64,000 nt of DNA from DATCMU01 sp036563245 (GTDB lineage: Bacteria > Pseudomonadota > Alphaproteobacteria > Rhizobiales > Devosiaceae): contig DATCMU010000047.1 in the NCBI GenBank assembly GCA_036563245.1, forward strand, positions 124,001 to 188,000, written 5' to 3'. The position numbers were made by a program, and so were the translations under genes. Positions 8,518 to 17,477 of this stretch are shown in pieces. Each line of letters opens with the position of its first letter. Positions within the stretch are counted from its first letter, which is position 1. A model generated the notes under the pieces. It saw only the letters and a program-made list of their open reading frames with translations, did no database searches and had not been told where the DNA came from.

Positions 8518-9632
8518 GAAGCCGTGCCCGGCAGGTCTACCCACCGCCGCTCGAAATGGGCCTTGATGATCGCGTCAACGATTTCCTGGCTCTTGGCGCC
8601 ATCGTGGAAAGTGCATTCTTCCGGCCGTCCCTCAAGGATCTCATCGACGAAGTGGCGAACCAGGTTACGATAGTAGAGTTCGGGCCAAGGGGTATTGAGT
8701 GTCGTGCCCGGAGGCAGCACTTCCTCCCGGATCGGCACATCCTTGAACTCAATGCTGTCGGCGGAAGCGAATTTCAGCGTTTCCGCGACGCCATACTCAG
8801 AGATCAGCCGGGCGACTGCGGCCCCCTTGGAACCATAAACGCGGATTTCGACGCCCGGGTAGTTGCCCACCGCGATATAGCTGGTCTGCAACATCCCCTG
8901 GGTGCCATTGGCATACTCGACCAGCGCGACCGTTCCATCGTCGATCGGGACGTGCTGCATACCCTCTTCGCCCCGGATCAGACGATTTGGAATGAAGTTC
9001 TTCATGCTCGAGGCAACGGAGCCGAATTCGCCGCCAATCCAGCGCATGAGATCGATGAGGTGCGATCCATAACCAACGATCGAGGCGGGAATGAGCCTGT
9101 CGCGCGGCGTGTCCGGAGCGATCTGGCGCAGCGGCTCCTCGGGGTAGAGCCACTGGCAGTTCTGCTCGAAACCGTGGATGTGGAAAATCTCGCCAAGCGT
9201 GCCGTCGGCCACCCACTCCCTGATCTGGCGAATGGCCGGCGAGTAGCGGAAGGTGAAGCCAAGCTTGGTGCGCACACCCTTTTGCGCCGCCCTGTTCGCC
9301 GCGTCGAAGGCGGGCTGGGCCTCGGTATGCAAGGGCTTTTCGCTCAGCACGTGCCGCCCCGCGGCAATCGCGGCAAGGCTGAGCGGCAGGTGGGTGTGCG
9401 TTGGCGTGCAGACGTCGACCATCTGCACCTCGGGGTCGGCGATCATCTTTTCGGGGTCGGTGAAGACCTTTCTGGCCCCGAATTTTTCCGCCATGGCCCT
9501 GGCGCGGCTTTCCTCGATATCGCACACGGCCACCAGGTCGACGCGAGGATGCGCGGCATAGCCGGGAAGATGGGCCTTTTCGGCCCAGGTATGTGCGCCG
9601 ATCAGTCCGACGCCGAGTTTGGTCTCGCTCAC
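8514..9632 (-). CDS. Gfo/Idh/MocA-family oxidoreductase
   Basis: This is an NAD(P)-binding oxidoreductase of the Gfo/Idh/MocA family, 372 aa. The N-terminal Rossmann fold begins KLGVGLIGAHTWAEKAHLPG, with VCDIEESRARAMAEKFGA after it and the EKPLHTE motif (family EKP) in the expected place. Family members oxidise or reduce sugars, inositols and related polyols. The start is GTG at 9632, which overlaps the previous stop as GTGA. Its role alongside a peptide transporter is unclear; the imported compound may carry a sugar or hydroxy-acid part. Confidence 0.88.
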   Translation of the reverse strand: MSETKLGVGLIGAHTWAEKAHLPGYAAHPRVDLVAVCDIEESRARAMAEKFGARKVFTDPEKMIADPEVQMVDVCTPTHTHLPLSLAAIAAGRHVLSEKPLHTEAQPAFDAANRAAQKGVRTKLGFTFRYSPAIRQIREWVADGTLGEIFHIHGFEQNCQWLYPEEPLRQIAPDTPRDRLIPASIVGYGSHLIDLMRWIGGEFGSVASSMKNFIPNRLIRGEEGMQHVPIDDGTVALVEYANGTQGMLQTSYIAVGNYPGVEIRVYGSKGAAVARLISEYGVAETLKFASADSIEFKDVPIREEVLPPGTTLNTPWPELYYRNLVRHFVDEILEGRPEECTFHDGAKSQEIVDAIIKAHFERRWVDLPGTAS

Positions 9633-10711
9633 GGCAGGGCCTTTCCGATTTCTCTGGTGTAGGCTTCAAGCTCGTCGAAGTTGTGGAATCCGAGCTCGCG
9701 CTTGCCCTCCTCGATCTCGTAGATCATTTGGGTCATCTTCTCGTTGAGGCGCGTATCGGCACCCGCCTGCTTGCCGTATTCGATCAGCTTGCCGGCAAAG
9801 GCGCGCGTTTCGGATGGGCGTTTGCGATAGACGATGTCCCACCAGATGCCGGAGCCCTTCTTCTTGAAGTTGTGCGTGGGCTTGGTGTCCTGGTCCTTCT
9901 TGAGCAGCCAGATCGCGTGGTTGACGTTATCGAGAAGCTTCCGCGTATCCGAGGCAGTCTTCACCCGATAGTTGGCCGGATCGAAGAAATCGAAAGGCTG
10001 CACGTCGATGCCGTTGGCATCGGCAATCTCCAGGGCTTCCTTCACGACGGCACCGGCAATTCGGGCGTAGCGTTCGACCCCGAGCGTTTCGCGGATCGGA
10101 GCGTCGGCCAGCGCCGAAAAGACGACCTGGGCAGAATAGACTTCCTTTGCCCATATCTGGCCCCAGATATGGTTCGAATACTGGACCTCGGTTAGCGCGC
10201 TCAAGGCGTCGCCGAGTTCCTTGAGGCGCGGTGTCATCTCACCGCTCATCTCGCCGAGCTGGATCGGGCCTTCATGAACGAACTCGATATATCCCGGATC
10301 GACGAGTGCCCCGCCATAGTTCGGAATGGAGCCCATGATGATGCTCTTGCCCGGCAGGCCGGCCTCGTCGAGCACCTTGATCATCTCCGGCTCATTGAAG
10401 CCATTCTGGAAGGAAACGACCAGGCTGTTCGCGTTCAGCAGCGGGATGATCTGCTTGAGCGCCTCGATGGTGTGCTGCGACTTGGTTGCGATGAGCACCA
10501 CGCCCAGATCGCCGGCGAGCTGGTCCGGCGTCGCCGCCTTGACCGGAACGGTCATTTCGCCGCGAACGCCGTCGATGAAGAGGCCCTTCTCGTTCATCGC
10601 CGAAACATGCTCGGCCCAGCGGTCGACCAGGAGCACATCGTGCCCGGCCCTGCTCATGTATGCGCCGGCGAGGCCACCAATGGCGCCTGAGCCGATTACG
10701 GTGATCTTCAT
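9629..10711 (-). CDS. ketopantoate reductase family (PanE/ApbA-like) dehydrogenase
   Basis: The 360-residue protein opens with the PanE/ApbA Rossmann motif ITVIGSGAIGGLAGAYMSRAG and has the central KSQHTIEALKQI and FQNGFNEPEMI blocks typical of 2-dehydropantoate 2-reductases. It is longer than standard PanE (about 300 aa), and its position in a catabolic operon argues for a 2-oxo/2-hydroxy acid dehydrogenase paralogue rather than the pantothenate enzyme. It overlaps the upstream DUF885 gene by 1 base (TAATG) and the Gfo/Idh gene by 4. Confidence 0.82.
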   Translation of the reverse strand: MKITVIGSGAIGGLAGAYMSRAGHDVLLVDRWAEHVSAMNEKGLFIDGVRGEMTVPVKAATPDQLAGDLGVVLIATKSQHTIEALKQIIPLLNANSLVVSFQNGFNEPEMIKVLDEAGLPGKSIIMGSIPNYGGALVDPGYIEFVHEGPIQLGEMSGEMTPRLKELGDALSALTEVQYSNHIWGQIWAKEVYSAQVVFSALADAPIRETLGVERYARIAGAVVKEALEIADANGIDVQPFDFFDPANYRVKTASDTRKLLDNVNHAIWLLKKDQDTKPTHNFKKKGSGIWWDIVYRKRPSETRAFAGKLIEYGKQAGADTRLNEKMTQMIYEIEEGKRELGFHNFDELEAYTREIGKALP

Positions 10712-11907
10712 TATGCCACCTCACGGTCGGGATAGTCGGGGAACATGGCAAGGCTCGCCGGGCTCTGCGGGCGGTGATAGAGCGCCTCGATGAATGCCGG
10801 CCGCTGCTCGGGCGTCACGCGCTCACGGACTTGCCGCACGGCTTCGTTGCCGGTCCAGTAGGACGAGATGAACGGTCCCCGGAACGGATGCGCGGCCATA
10901 CGCAGCCGGCCCTGCACCCAGGCTTCCTGGCCCATGGCGGTATCGCGCAGATAATCCGCCACCTTCTCCGCGGGCAGCCCCTCGACCATAAGCATCCACG
11001 CGGCGCTGGTCTGGGCGGCGCTCTTTATACGCCGAAGCTGGTCGTGGATCTCGTCATCGGCATCTTCGATGAAATCGATCAGGTGCACGCCCTGGTCGCC
11101 GATCCCCTCCTGCACACACCCCGTTATCGCATCGGTGGTGATCAGCAATGCATCGAGCGGGGCCGACCCGGCATCGACCGACGCCCTGGTTGAAAGCAAC
11201 TGCGTGGAGTGACCCGGATAGACCTCGTGACAGACCAGATGCTTCAGCGCCGCACGCGTGAAGGAGATGTCCATGTTGAGGTCCATCTTGCCTTCGTTGA
11301 ACGAGCAACGGGCGGTGAAAAAGCTGTCTCTGACCGGATTGAGAACCATGTCGTAATCGCCGGTATCGAATATCAGCTTGTCCGTCCGCGCCTTGGCATC
11401 GGCCATCAATTCGCGGAAGACTTGCTCGATTTGCTCGGCCGGAACCGCCCGTGCATCTTCCCAGGCTGCAACACGCTGGCCCAGGGATCCATTAGTGAAA
11501 CCGGACTTCCTCAACAGTATGTCGAGCTGCGACCTAGCGTCTTCTATGACCGCAGGGTCTTCGCGCCCAGTGCGGGCGCCGACGAGATCCGCGACCTTTT
11601 CTTCGAATGACGGACTGGCGCCCGAACACAACCGCACCACGACCCGCAGCGACTTGACCATGCCCTCAAGAAACGTCTTGCGTGGACCGGCGGGCAGACC
11701 AGCCACCGCCTCACCCAGGCGCGCAATGTCCGCGCGCATTGCCTCACGATCAGCGTAGGCGACCGGGGCAACCGCATCCCGACCGAGATAGATCGGCACC
11801 AATCCATCGCCGGACAGCAGGGATTTCTCGGGCGGCAGGGCCCGCTCAAAGGCGTCGATGCCCATGGTAATGGCCGTCAATTCGCGGCCGATCTGGAAAG
11901 AATTCAT
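10711..11907 (-). CDS. DUF885-family putative metallohydrolase
   Basis: This is the first gene of the minus-strand operon. It encodes 398 aa ending in the DUF885 core. The metal-site motif HEVYPGHSTQ (from H227) is intact, followed by CVQEGIGDQGVHLIDF in the usual place. DUF885 proteins resemble zinc peptidases, so a hydrolase acting on the imported peptide-like substrate is plausible but unproven. It is shorter than the DUF885 paralogue at 6895-8517. Its start faces the divergent LysR gene across 157 bases. Confidence 0.78.
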   Translation of the reverse strand: MNSFQIGRELTAITMGIDAFERALPPEKSLLSGDGLVPIYLGRDAVAPVAYADREAMRADIARLGEAVAGLPAGPRKTFLEGMVKSLRVVVRLCSGASPSFEEKVADLVGARTGREDPAVIEDARSQLDILLRKSGFTNGSLGQRVAAWEDARAVPAEQIEQVFRELMADAKARTDKLIFDTGDYDMVLNPVRDSFFTARCSFNEGKMDLNMDISFTRAALKHLVCHEVYPGHSTQLLSTRASVDAGSAPLDALLITTDAITGCVQEGIGDQGVHLIDFIEDADDEIHDQLRRIKSAAQTSAAWMLMVEGLPAEKVADYLRDTAMGQEAWVQGRLRMAAHPFRGPFISSYWTGNEAVRQVRERVTPEQRPAFIEALYHRPQSPASLAMFPDYPDREVA

Positions 11908-11997
11908 CGTCGGCAGACCTCGTAGTCTGTCCGGTCGTAAGACGTGCGGAGCGCTTGCCGCCCCACTTCGGCTCGCCGGATCTCGATGAAAAAACTA

Positions 11998-12010
11998 AAC
12001 GCTTGGCGTT
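11998..12010. promoter_or_regulatory. candidate LysR-type operator
   Basis: AACGC-TTG-GCGTT is a perfect 5-base inverted repeat inside TAAACGCTTGGCGTTA, which fits the T-N11-A pattern used by LysR-type regulators. It lies in the divergent intergenic region, 55 bases before the LysR ATG and 91 bases before the DUF885 ATG, where such a regulator would control both transcripts. Confidence 0.5.
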
Positions 12011-12064
12011 ACCTCACAAGACGCATAAAGATTGCCCTTCCATGATCTGAATGAATGGAAAACC

Positions 12065-12955
12065 ATGAAACGCCGACTGTTGCCTTCACTCAATGCACTG
12101 CGAACCTTCGAAGCCGTCGCGCGACACAATAGCTTCACGCGTGCTGCCGAAGAGCTGAACGTGACGCAGAGCGCCGCAAGCCGGCTCGTCCGCAGTCTTG
12201 AGGACTACTTGCAGGTAGCACTGTTCACCCGACAGAGCCGGCGCATCGATCTCACCGAACAGGGCCGCTTCTACAATGAGCTCGTGCGCGACAGCCTCGA
12301 CCTGATCGAAGCCGGAACGGTGGAACTGATCTCGTCCAAGGACGGCAAGGGCACGCTGTCGATCGGCATGCTGCCCACGTTCGGCACGCGCTGGCTGCTG
12401 CCGCGTCTTCCATCATTCCAGGAGGCGCACCCGGAAATCTCGCTCAACATCATTTCAAGCGATGGCGAACTCGATTTCACCAAGGAGCGCATCGACGCCG
12501 CGATCCGCTTCGGCCATGGAAACTGGCCCGACGCCATCATCGACCCGCTCATGGCGGAGGAAATCCAGATCGTGTGCAGCCCCAGGCTGATGCAGGGATC
12601 CCATCCGATCACATCGTTCGATGCCTTGCGCCATCACCGCCTTATCCGGCACTCGACGCGCCCCAACAGCTGGGAACACTGGTTCCGCTCGGTTGGAGAA
12701 AGCCACCACGACGTGAAATGGGGACCAAGCCTGGAGCACTTCTTCATGATCATCGAAGCTGCAATTGCCGGCCTGGGCGTGGCGTTGCTGCCCAGCTTCC
12801 TGATTGCAGATGAGATTCGAAAAGGTACGCTCGTCGAGCCCTTGCCTGTTCGTGTCGCCGGTCCAGGGGCCTACTATCTGGTCACGTCCGCGGCCAAGGC
12901 CGAACTGCCGCGCGTCCGGACATTCAGAACCTGGATTCTCAGCCAGATACAGTAG
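12065..12955 (+). CDS. LysR-family transcriptional regulator, GcvA-like
   Basis: This is a LysR-type regulator of 296 aa. The winged helix-turn-helix is at the N-terminus (PSLNALRTFEAVARHNSF, then TRAAEELNVTQSAASRLVRS), followed by a linker helix and a LysR substrate-binding domain (GTLSIGMLPTFGTRWLLPRL). This start and the FEAVARHNSFTRAAEELNVT pattern resemble the GcvA/AmpR subgroup. The ATG at 12065 is chosen because it gives the canonical MKRRLLPSLNAL start; an in-frame TTG lies 33 bases upstream. It is divergent from the transport operon and is its probable regulator. Confidence 0.9.
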   Translation: MKRRLLPSLNALRTFEAVARHNSFTRAAEELNVTQSAASRLVRSLEDYLQVALFTRQSRRIDLTEQGRFYNELVRDSLDLIEAGTVELISSKDGKGTLSIGMLPTFGTRWLLPRLPSFQEAHPEISLNIISSDGELDFTKERIDAAIRFGHGNWPDAIIDPLMAEEIQIVCSPRLMQGSHPITSFDALRHHRLIRHSTRPNSWEHWFRSVGESHHDVKWGPSLEHFFMIIEAAIAGLGVALLPSFLIADEIRKGTLVEPLPVRVAGPGAYYLVTSAAKAELPRVRTFRTWILSQIQ

Positions 12956-13336
12956 CAATCGCGCCGGGAATGGGCTTGTCCGTCCTGCGTGCCCACGGAG
13001 CCGGCGTCCAGGCGGCACCGGATATCCGCATCCGAAGTGCCGAACCGCTATCGCCGTGCCGTCAGCTCGGGTTGAACTCAAATGCTGCCGGCGCGTGTGG
13101 GCCATTGCCATCGCGCCTGCTCACCAGTCGCTGGGCAGCGCCAATGCCCCTGCCAACAACCGCTACGGCGCGGACCTGAATGCGGCACCGGCGCCTCGAT
13201 GCGGAAATAGAGATATTTCAATGATTTATAAGGCAGGCTGGTAAACGGTACACGACCGAACTCCAACCATCTCCGGCCTATTCAGACAAGTCGAGCGCCC
13301 GATATCAACTGGGCATCGGCTCTTGGCTTCTGGTTT
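12956..13336. other. intergenic region without a supported gene
   Basis: These 381 bases separate two convergent genes, the LysR regulator and the aldehyde dehydrogenase. Open frames in it have no recognisable domain and overlap the LysR gene antisense or run past its end. I see no convincing terminator with a T-run, no tRNA and no repeat. Confidence 0.6.
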
Positions 13337-14842
13337 CTAATCACATTCGTCAGGGAGTAGTTCCTGCGGCAACGCCTGATAGCAGACCGGCCGCAGCCAT
13401 CGCCGGATCGCGAGTGTGCCGACGGAGGTGTGGCCGAAATTCGTGCTGGCGGGATAAGGGCCGCCATGAACCATCGCGTCGCAGACTTCAACGCCCGTGG
13501 GGAAACCATTGGCCAGCAAGCGTCCGGCTTTCCGCTCCAGCACTTGCACGAACGGCTTGGCCACTACCATGTCCGCGGCGTCGACATGCAAGGTGCAGGT
13601 CAGCTGTCCCTTCATCGACTGTGCCAGATTCATCATCTGTGCGACATCGCGCACGGTCACGATGATGCCAAGAGGCCCGAAAACCTCTTCGCCAAGGACG
13701 TGGCTGGCCAGCCAATCATCTGCTGAAACGCGAAACAGTTCGGGCGCAGCCGCGCGGCCTTCACACCTTGATGAAAGTAGAGCCGTGATGCCAGCCTCGC
13801 TGCCAATTCGGTCCGCGCCCGCCCGATAGGCTGCCGCAATCCCATCGGCCAGCATGATTTGCGCGGGTGCAGGCGTCAGCGCCTCCTTCGCCTCCTGCGC
13901 GAAGAAGTCGGCGTCCGCGCCTGCGACAAGGACAACGATCCCCGGTTTGGTACAGAACTGCCCGGCCCCCATGGTCAGCGAGGCCGCCCATCCCCTGGCG
14001 ATCTCGCCACCACGCGCCTGCAGCGCCGCCGGGAACAGGAACATCGGGTTCACGCTACCCAGTTCACCAAAGAAGGGGATCGGGTCGGGCCGCGTGGCGC
14101 ACAGATCGAACAGCGCCCGCCCGCCCCTGAGCGACCCGGTGAAGCCCACCGCGCGGATCAGCGGATGCTGGACCAGGGATTGGCCGACATCGGGCGCCCC
14201 GCCGTGCACGAAAGAAAAGAAGCCCGAATGCAGACCGCAAGCCTCGATCGCGGCGTGGATTGCCTCGGCCGCGATCTGACCGGTTCTAGGGTGCGCCTCG
14301 TGTCCCTTGACAACCACGGGACAGCCTGCCGCCAGCGCCGAAGCCGTGTCTCCTCCGGCTGTCGAGAAGGCCAACGGAAAGTTCGACGCGCCAAATACAG
14401 CGACGGGCCCGATGGGCCGCTGCATCATCCGCAGTTCTGGCCGCGGCAACGGCGCCCGCCCCGGCAGCGCCGGATCATGCCTGCGATCCAGATAGGCGCC
14501 GGCCTCGATATGATCGGCGAAGAGGCGCAACTGACCTGTCGTGCGACCCCGCTCACTCTCCAGCCGGGCCTCGGACAGGCCGGTTTCGGCGGTGCCGATT
14601 TCAGTAATCGCGGCGCTGCGCACATCGATCTCTTCGGCGATCCGGCGCAGGAATGCTGCGCGCTTGACGCGGGACACTGCGCTGTATGACCCGAAGGCAT
14701 CCTCGGCTGCGCGAACCGCGCGGTCCACGAGGTCGGGCGAGCCGGCCGGATAGGCCGATGCCGGGCCCAACGCGGGCCGCGAAACAAAAGTCTCGTCGCC
14801 CGCGAGCCACTCGCCCGCGATCAGGTGTTTTCCGGTCGGCAT
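13337..14842 (-). CDS. aldehyde dehydrogenase (NADP+), ketoglutarate-semialdehyde dehydrogenase type
   Basis: This 501-residue enzyme belongs to the NADP-dependent aldehyde dehydrogenase group that oxidises 2-oxoglutarate semialdehyde (2,5-dioxopentanoate) to 2-oxoglutarate. It has the group's start (GKHLIAGEWLAGDETFVSRP), the cofactor region GPVAVFGASNFPLAFSTAGG, the GFTGSLRGG turn, the general base in FFGELGSVNP and the catalytic cysteine in GAGQFCTKPG. The upstream FAH-family gene would supply the semialdehyde, as XylX and XylA do in the Caulobacter xylose pathway. It is the last gene of the operon and starts 12 bases after the FAH-family stop. Confidence 0.88.
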   Translation of the reverse strand: MPTGKHLIAGEWLAGDETFVSRPALGPASAYPAGSPDLVDRAVRAAEDAFGSYSAVSRVKRAAFLRRIAEEIDVRSAAITEIGTAETGLSEARLESERGRTTGQLRLFADHIEAGAYLDRRHDPALPGRAPLPRPELRMMQRPIGPVAVFGASNFPLAFSTAGGDTASALAAGCPVVVKGHEAHPRTGQIAAEAIHAAIEACGLHSGFFSFVHGGAPDVGQSLVQHPLIRAVGFTGSLRGGRALFDLCATRPDPIPFFGELGSVNPMFLFPAALQARGGEIARGWAASLTMGAGQFCTKPGIVVLVAGADADFFAQEAKEALTPAPAQIMLADGIAAAYRAGADRIGSEAGITALLSSRCEGRAAAPELFRVSADDWLASHVLGEEVFGPLGIIVTVRDVAQMMNLAQSMKGQLTCTLHVDAADMVVAKPFVQVLERKAGRLLANGFPTGVEVCDAMVHGGPYPASTNFGHTSVGTLAIRRWLRPVCYQALPQELLPDECD

Positions 14843-14854
14843 CGTGATATTTCC

Positions 14855-16009
14855 CTAAATCAGATTTCGACGCGCCAGATTGTGCATGAGAGCCGCTGTG
14901 CCGAAGGTCCATTCCGGTGCCTCGGTCGACAATCGGACCGTGTTCTTGAGTGAACCCAGTGCGGGTGCATGAATGCGAACGGCATCGCCCAGCTTGTGGG
15001 TGAACCCCTCGCCCGGCACATCGCGGTCCTGGGTCGGGGCAAAGAGCGTACCGAGAAACAGCATCATCCCGTCGGGGTACTGGTGATGCCGCCCCATCGC
15101 CTGCGCGACAAGATCGAGCGGATCGCGGCTGATCGCGGACATTGAGGACTGTCCTGTCAGGATGAAGCCGTCTGTGCCGCTGACTGTCAGTTCCAGTTCG
15201 ATCCTGCGCACGTCATCCAATGAAAAACTGTCGTCAAACAACCGTATGAAGGGGCCGATGGCACAGGCGGCATTGTTGTCCTTGGCCTTGCCCAGCAGCA
15301 GCGCAGAGCGCCCCTCGACGTCGCGCAGGTTGACGTCATTACCAAGGGTTGCACCAACGATGCGCCCGGCAGGTGAAACCGCCAGCACGATCTCGGGCTC
15401 GGGGTTGTTCCAAGACGAGATGGGATGCAAACCCACGGCAGAGCCAGTGCCGACAGACGCCATCGGCTGCGCCTTGGAAAACACTTCGGCATCCTTGCCG
15501 ATTCCGACCTCCAGATATTGGGACCAGACGCCGTCGGCGATCAACGCGGTCTTCAGATCCATCGCCTTGGCCGACCCCGGAACGACGTGACGCAGGCTGT
15601 CGCCCAGGATCTCGGTGCAACGCGCTCGGATGCCGTCCGCCTTCGTCGGATCACCCTTGGCCTTTTCCTCGATGACGCGCTCGAGCATCGAGGCAACGAA
15701 GGTCACGCCGCAGGCCTTGACCGCCTGCAGATCGCACGGCGCCAGTGGCCAGGGGCGGGCCGGATCAGGTGTTTCGATGGCATTGTCCGCCAGGTCCGCA
15801 AGCGAGCACAGCGGCCGCCCCGGAGCGGTGCGCGCGGCTTGTGCGGGATCGCCCTGTTCCAGGAGCGCCTGCACCGTGGGGATGGCGGGTGAGGTGATAT
15901 CGCTGACCACGTCCGCATCAACGCGGATCACCACCGGGCCATTGACCGCCGGATCCCAGGCGCGCGAGACGAAAAGTCCTGTTTCGGGGAGATCAAAGGG
16001 ACGGATCAT
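14855..16009 (-). CDS. fumarylacetoacetase-family 2-keto-3-deoxy-acid dehydratase (XylX-like)
   Basis: This 384-residue protein is in the fumarylacetoacetate hydrolase superfamily. The metal-binding core is visible as HPISSWNNPEPEIVLAVSPA, followed by NDVNLRDVEGRSALLLGKAKDN. Length and neighbour fit the sugar-acid dehydratases that turn a 2-keto-3-deoxy-pentonate into 2-oxoglutarate semialdehyde (Caulobacter XylX type). A hydrolase or isomerase role cannot be excluded. It overlaps the upstream alpha/beta-hydrolase gene by 4 bases and precedes the semialdehyde dehydrogenase. Confidence 0.8.
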   Translation of the reverse strand: MIRPFDLPETGLFVSRAWDPAVNGPVVIRVDADVVSDITSPAIPTVQALLEQGDPAQAARTAPGRPLCSLADLADNAIETPDPARPWPLAPCDLQAVKACGVTFVASMLERVIEEKAKGDPTKADGIRARCTEILGDSLRHVVPGSAKAMDLKTALIADGVWSQYLEVGIGKDAEVFSKAQPMASVGTGSAVGLHPISSWNNPEPEIVLAVSPAGRIVGATLGNDVNLRDVEGRSALLLGKAKDNNAACAIGPFIRLFDDSFSLDDVRRIELELTVSGTDGFILTGQSSMSAISRDPLDLVAQAMGRHHQYPDGMMLFLGTLFAPTQDRDVPGEGFTHKLGDAVRIHAPALGSLKNTVRLSTEAPEWTFGTAALMHNLARRNLI

Positions 16010-16842
16010 GGAGCGGAAACCTCGATTGTTTGGGGAATGGGTCTGTCCGACAGCCAGTCGTGCAGCACAGGAACCAGCGGAGCACCGGCGCTGAAACAGG
16101 CATGCAGGATGTTCATGTGGTGGCAGCGCGATACGCGTATCCGGCGGGCGTTGCGTCTGGTTGTGGCGAGCGCGTCGGCCTGGATCTGAAACGGTTCGGT
16201 TTCTGCACTGCCGGTAATCAGCAGGGTCGGAACGTCGGGCAGCGACGTGATCGATAACCGCGCGACCTCGTCACCGGTCAGAGCCAACTCGTCCTGCAAG
16301 AATGAGCGCGCCACCAGCGACAGGTCATAAATGCCCGATATCGCCACAACGCCGGCTGTACTGGCGCGCAATTCACCGTCCCGGTGCAGGGCAGCAAGTG
16401 CCAGATGCGCCCCGGCCGAGTGACCCACGGGCACAAGCCGGGCGGCGGGAAAGGACGCCGCAATCCGGCGCAAACCTGCCACGGTGTCTTGGACAAGATC
16501 GTCCATCCGGGCTCCCGGCATCAACCGGTATTCGACATTGGCAACGCCGTATCCCATTTGCGCGAGTGCCGTCAGGACGAAACGATGATCCTCGGCCCGC
16601 AAGGCGCGCCAGTAGCCGCCGTGGATCATGACGGGCACCAACTGGGCCTTTCCGGGGGCCTTCGCCAATTCGACCCATTGGCGCGGATCATTGCCATAGG
16701 CGGCCCGCTCGAGACCGAGGCTTTCGACAACGCCTGCGCTATCCAGCGCCATGCGCGCCTGCAGGGCGTGGAAATCCGGCAGGATCGCGGAAAACTTCAA
16801 CCAGCAATCGGGCTGGTCGAGCAGGACTTCCGACGGGATCAT
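16006..16842 (-). CDS. alpha/beta hydrolase, kynurenine-formamidase-like esterase
   Basis: This is a 278-residue alpha/beta hydrolase. The oxyanion motif HGGYW (in PVMIHGGYWRALRAEDH) and the nucleophile elbow GHSAGAHLAL are clear, and a C-terminal histidine lies in RCHHMNILHA. HGGYW is found in arylformamidase-like and BD-FAE-type esterases. In this operon it may open a lactone or cleave an ester or amide of the imported compound. Start and stop both overlap neighbours by 4 bases. Confidence 0.8.
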   Translation of the reverse strand: MIPSEVLLDQPDCWLKFSAILPDFHALQARMALDSAGVVESLGLERAAYGNDPRQWVELAKAPGKAQLVPVMIHGGYWRALRAEDHRFVLTALAQMGYGVANVEYRLMPGARMDDLVQDTVAGLRRIAASFPAARLVPVGHSAGAHLALAALHRDGELRASTAGVVAISGIYDLSLVARSFLQDELALTGDEVARLSITSLPDVPTLLITGSAETEPFQIQADALATTRRNARRIRVSRCHHMNILHACFSAGAPLVPVLHDWLSDRPIPQTIEVSAP

Positions 16843-17477
16843 ATGGCGCCCCTGGCGGAGAAAAGCCGCTCGCCTGCCTCGCCAAGCGCCTGGACGATGG
16901 CGCGACCCCTCTCAGGCCAGTCGCCTTGCGCGATCACGCCGATATGACAGGCCAGGCCCTCGCCCATGATGCCGGTTGCAGCGCGAAACTGGATCCGCGA
17001 CATCGCGTCCTTGCCATCCTGGACTGCCTCTTGCAGGGTCATCGTGTGGCCGGCCTCGGAAGGCTCTTGCCCAAGGATGTCATAGACGGGCGCAACGCGG
17101 ACGAAGTCCGAACCGCGTCCGACCGAGTAAAGCCCCACGTGCAGCTCGCCGTCCCGTGAAAAGCCCACCAGCGCCGTCCGCCGCACCGTCTCACGCAGGT
17201 CCAGCAGTATTGGTGCAGCCACGTTCGCCAATTCTCCCGCACCATAGGCAGAGAACCCGATTCGCCGGGCCAACGGACCAGGCCCATAGGCCTGTTGCAG
17301 GTCGCGTGACAGCAGGCCCGATGCTTCGGCTTCGGCGAGGGCACGGTAGCCGGTCGAGGTGGCCCGGCCGGTTGCTGACAGCATATCGACGGGGTTCAGG
17401 CACAACACCCTCGACGGCCGCTCGACCAGGGCACCGAAAAGCGCCACCGCGCGTTCATATGTAGGGGATCCCTTCAT
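16839..17477 (-). CDS. IclR-like transcriptional regulator (short)
   Basis: At 212 aa this is shorter than usual IclR regulators (about 250 aa). The N-terminus (TYERAVALFGALVERPS) and the region near ATSTGYRALAEAEASGLLSR match a divergent IclR helix-turn-helix, followed by an IclR-like effector domain (VAAPILLDLRETVRRTALVG, then FSRDGELHVGLYSVG). The final part of the effector domain is weakly conserved. It follows the regulator-fusion gene with a 1-base overlap, so two IclR-type regulators are made together in the middle of the operon. Confidence 0.6.
   Translation of the reverse strand: MKGSPTYERAVALFGALVERPSRVLCLNPVDMLSATGRATSTGYRALAEAEASGLLSRDLQQAYGPGPLARRIGFSAYGAGELANVAAPILLDLRETVRRTALVGFSRDGELHVGLYSVGRGSDFVRVAPVYDILGQEPSEAGHTMTLQEAVQDGKDAMSRIQFRAATGIMGEGLACHIGVIAQGDWPERGRAIVQALGEAGERLFSARGAI

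Noticed and set aside
12804..13244. Open frame of 146 codons overlapping the LysR gene end
   Set aside because: It has no domain, no ribosome site and shares DNA with the LysR gene in another frame.
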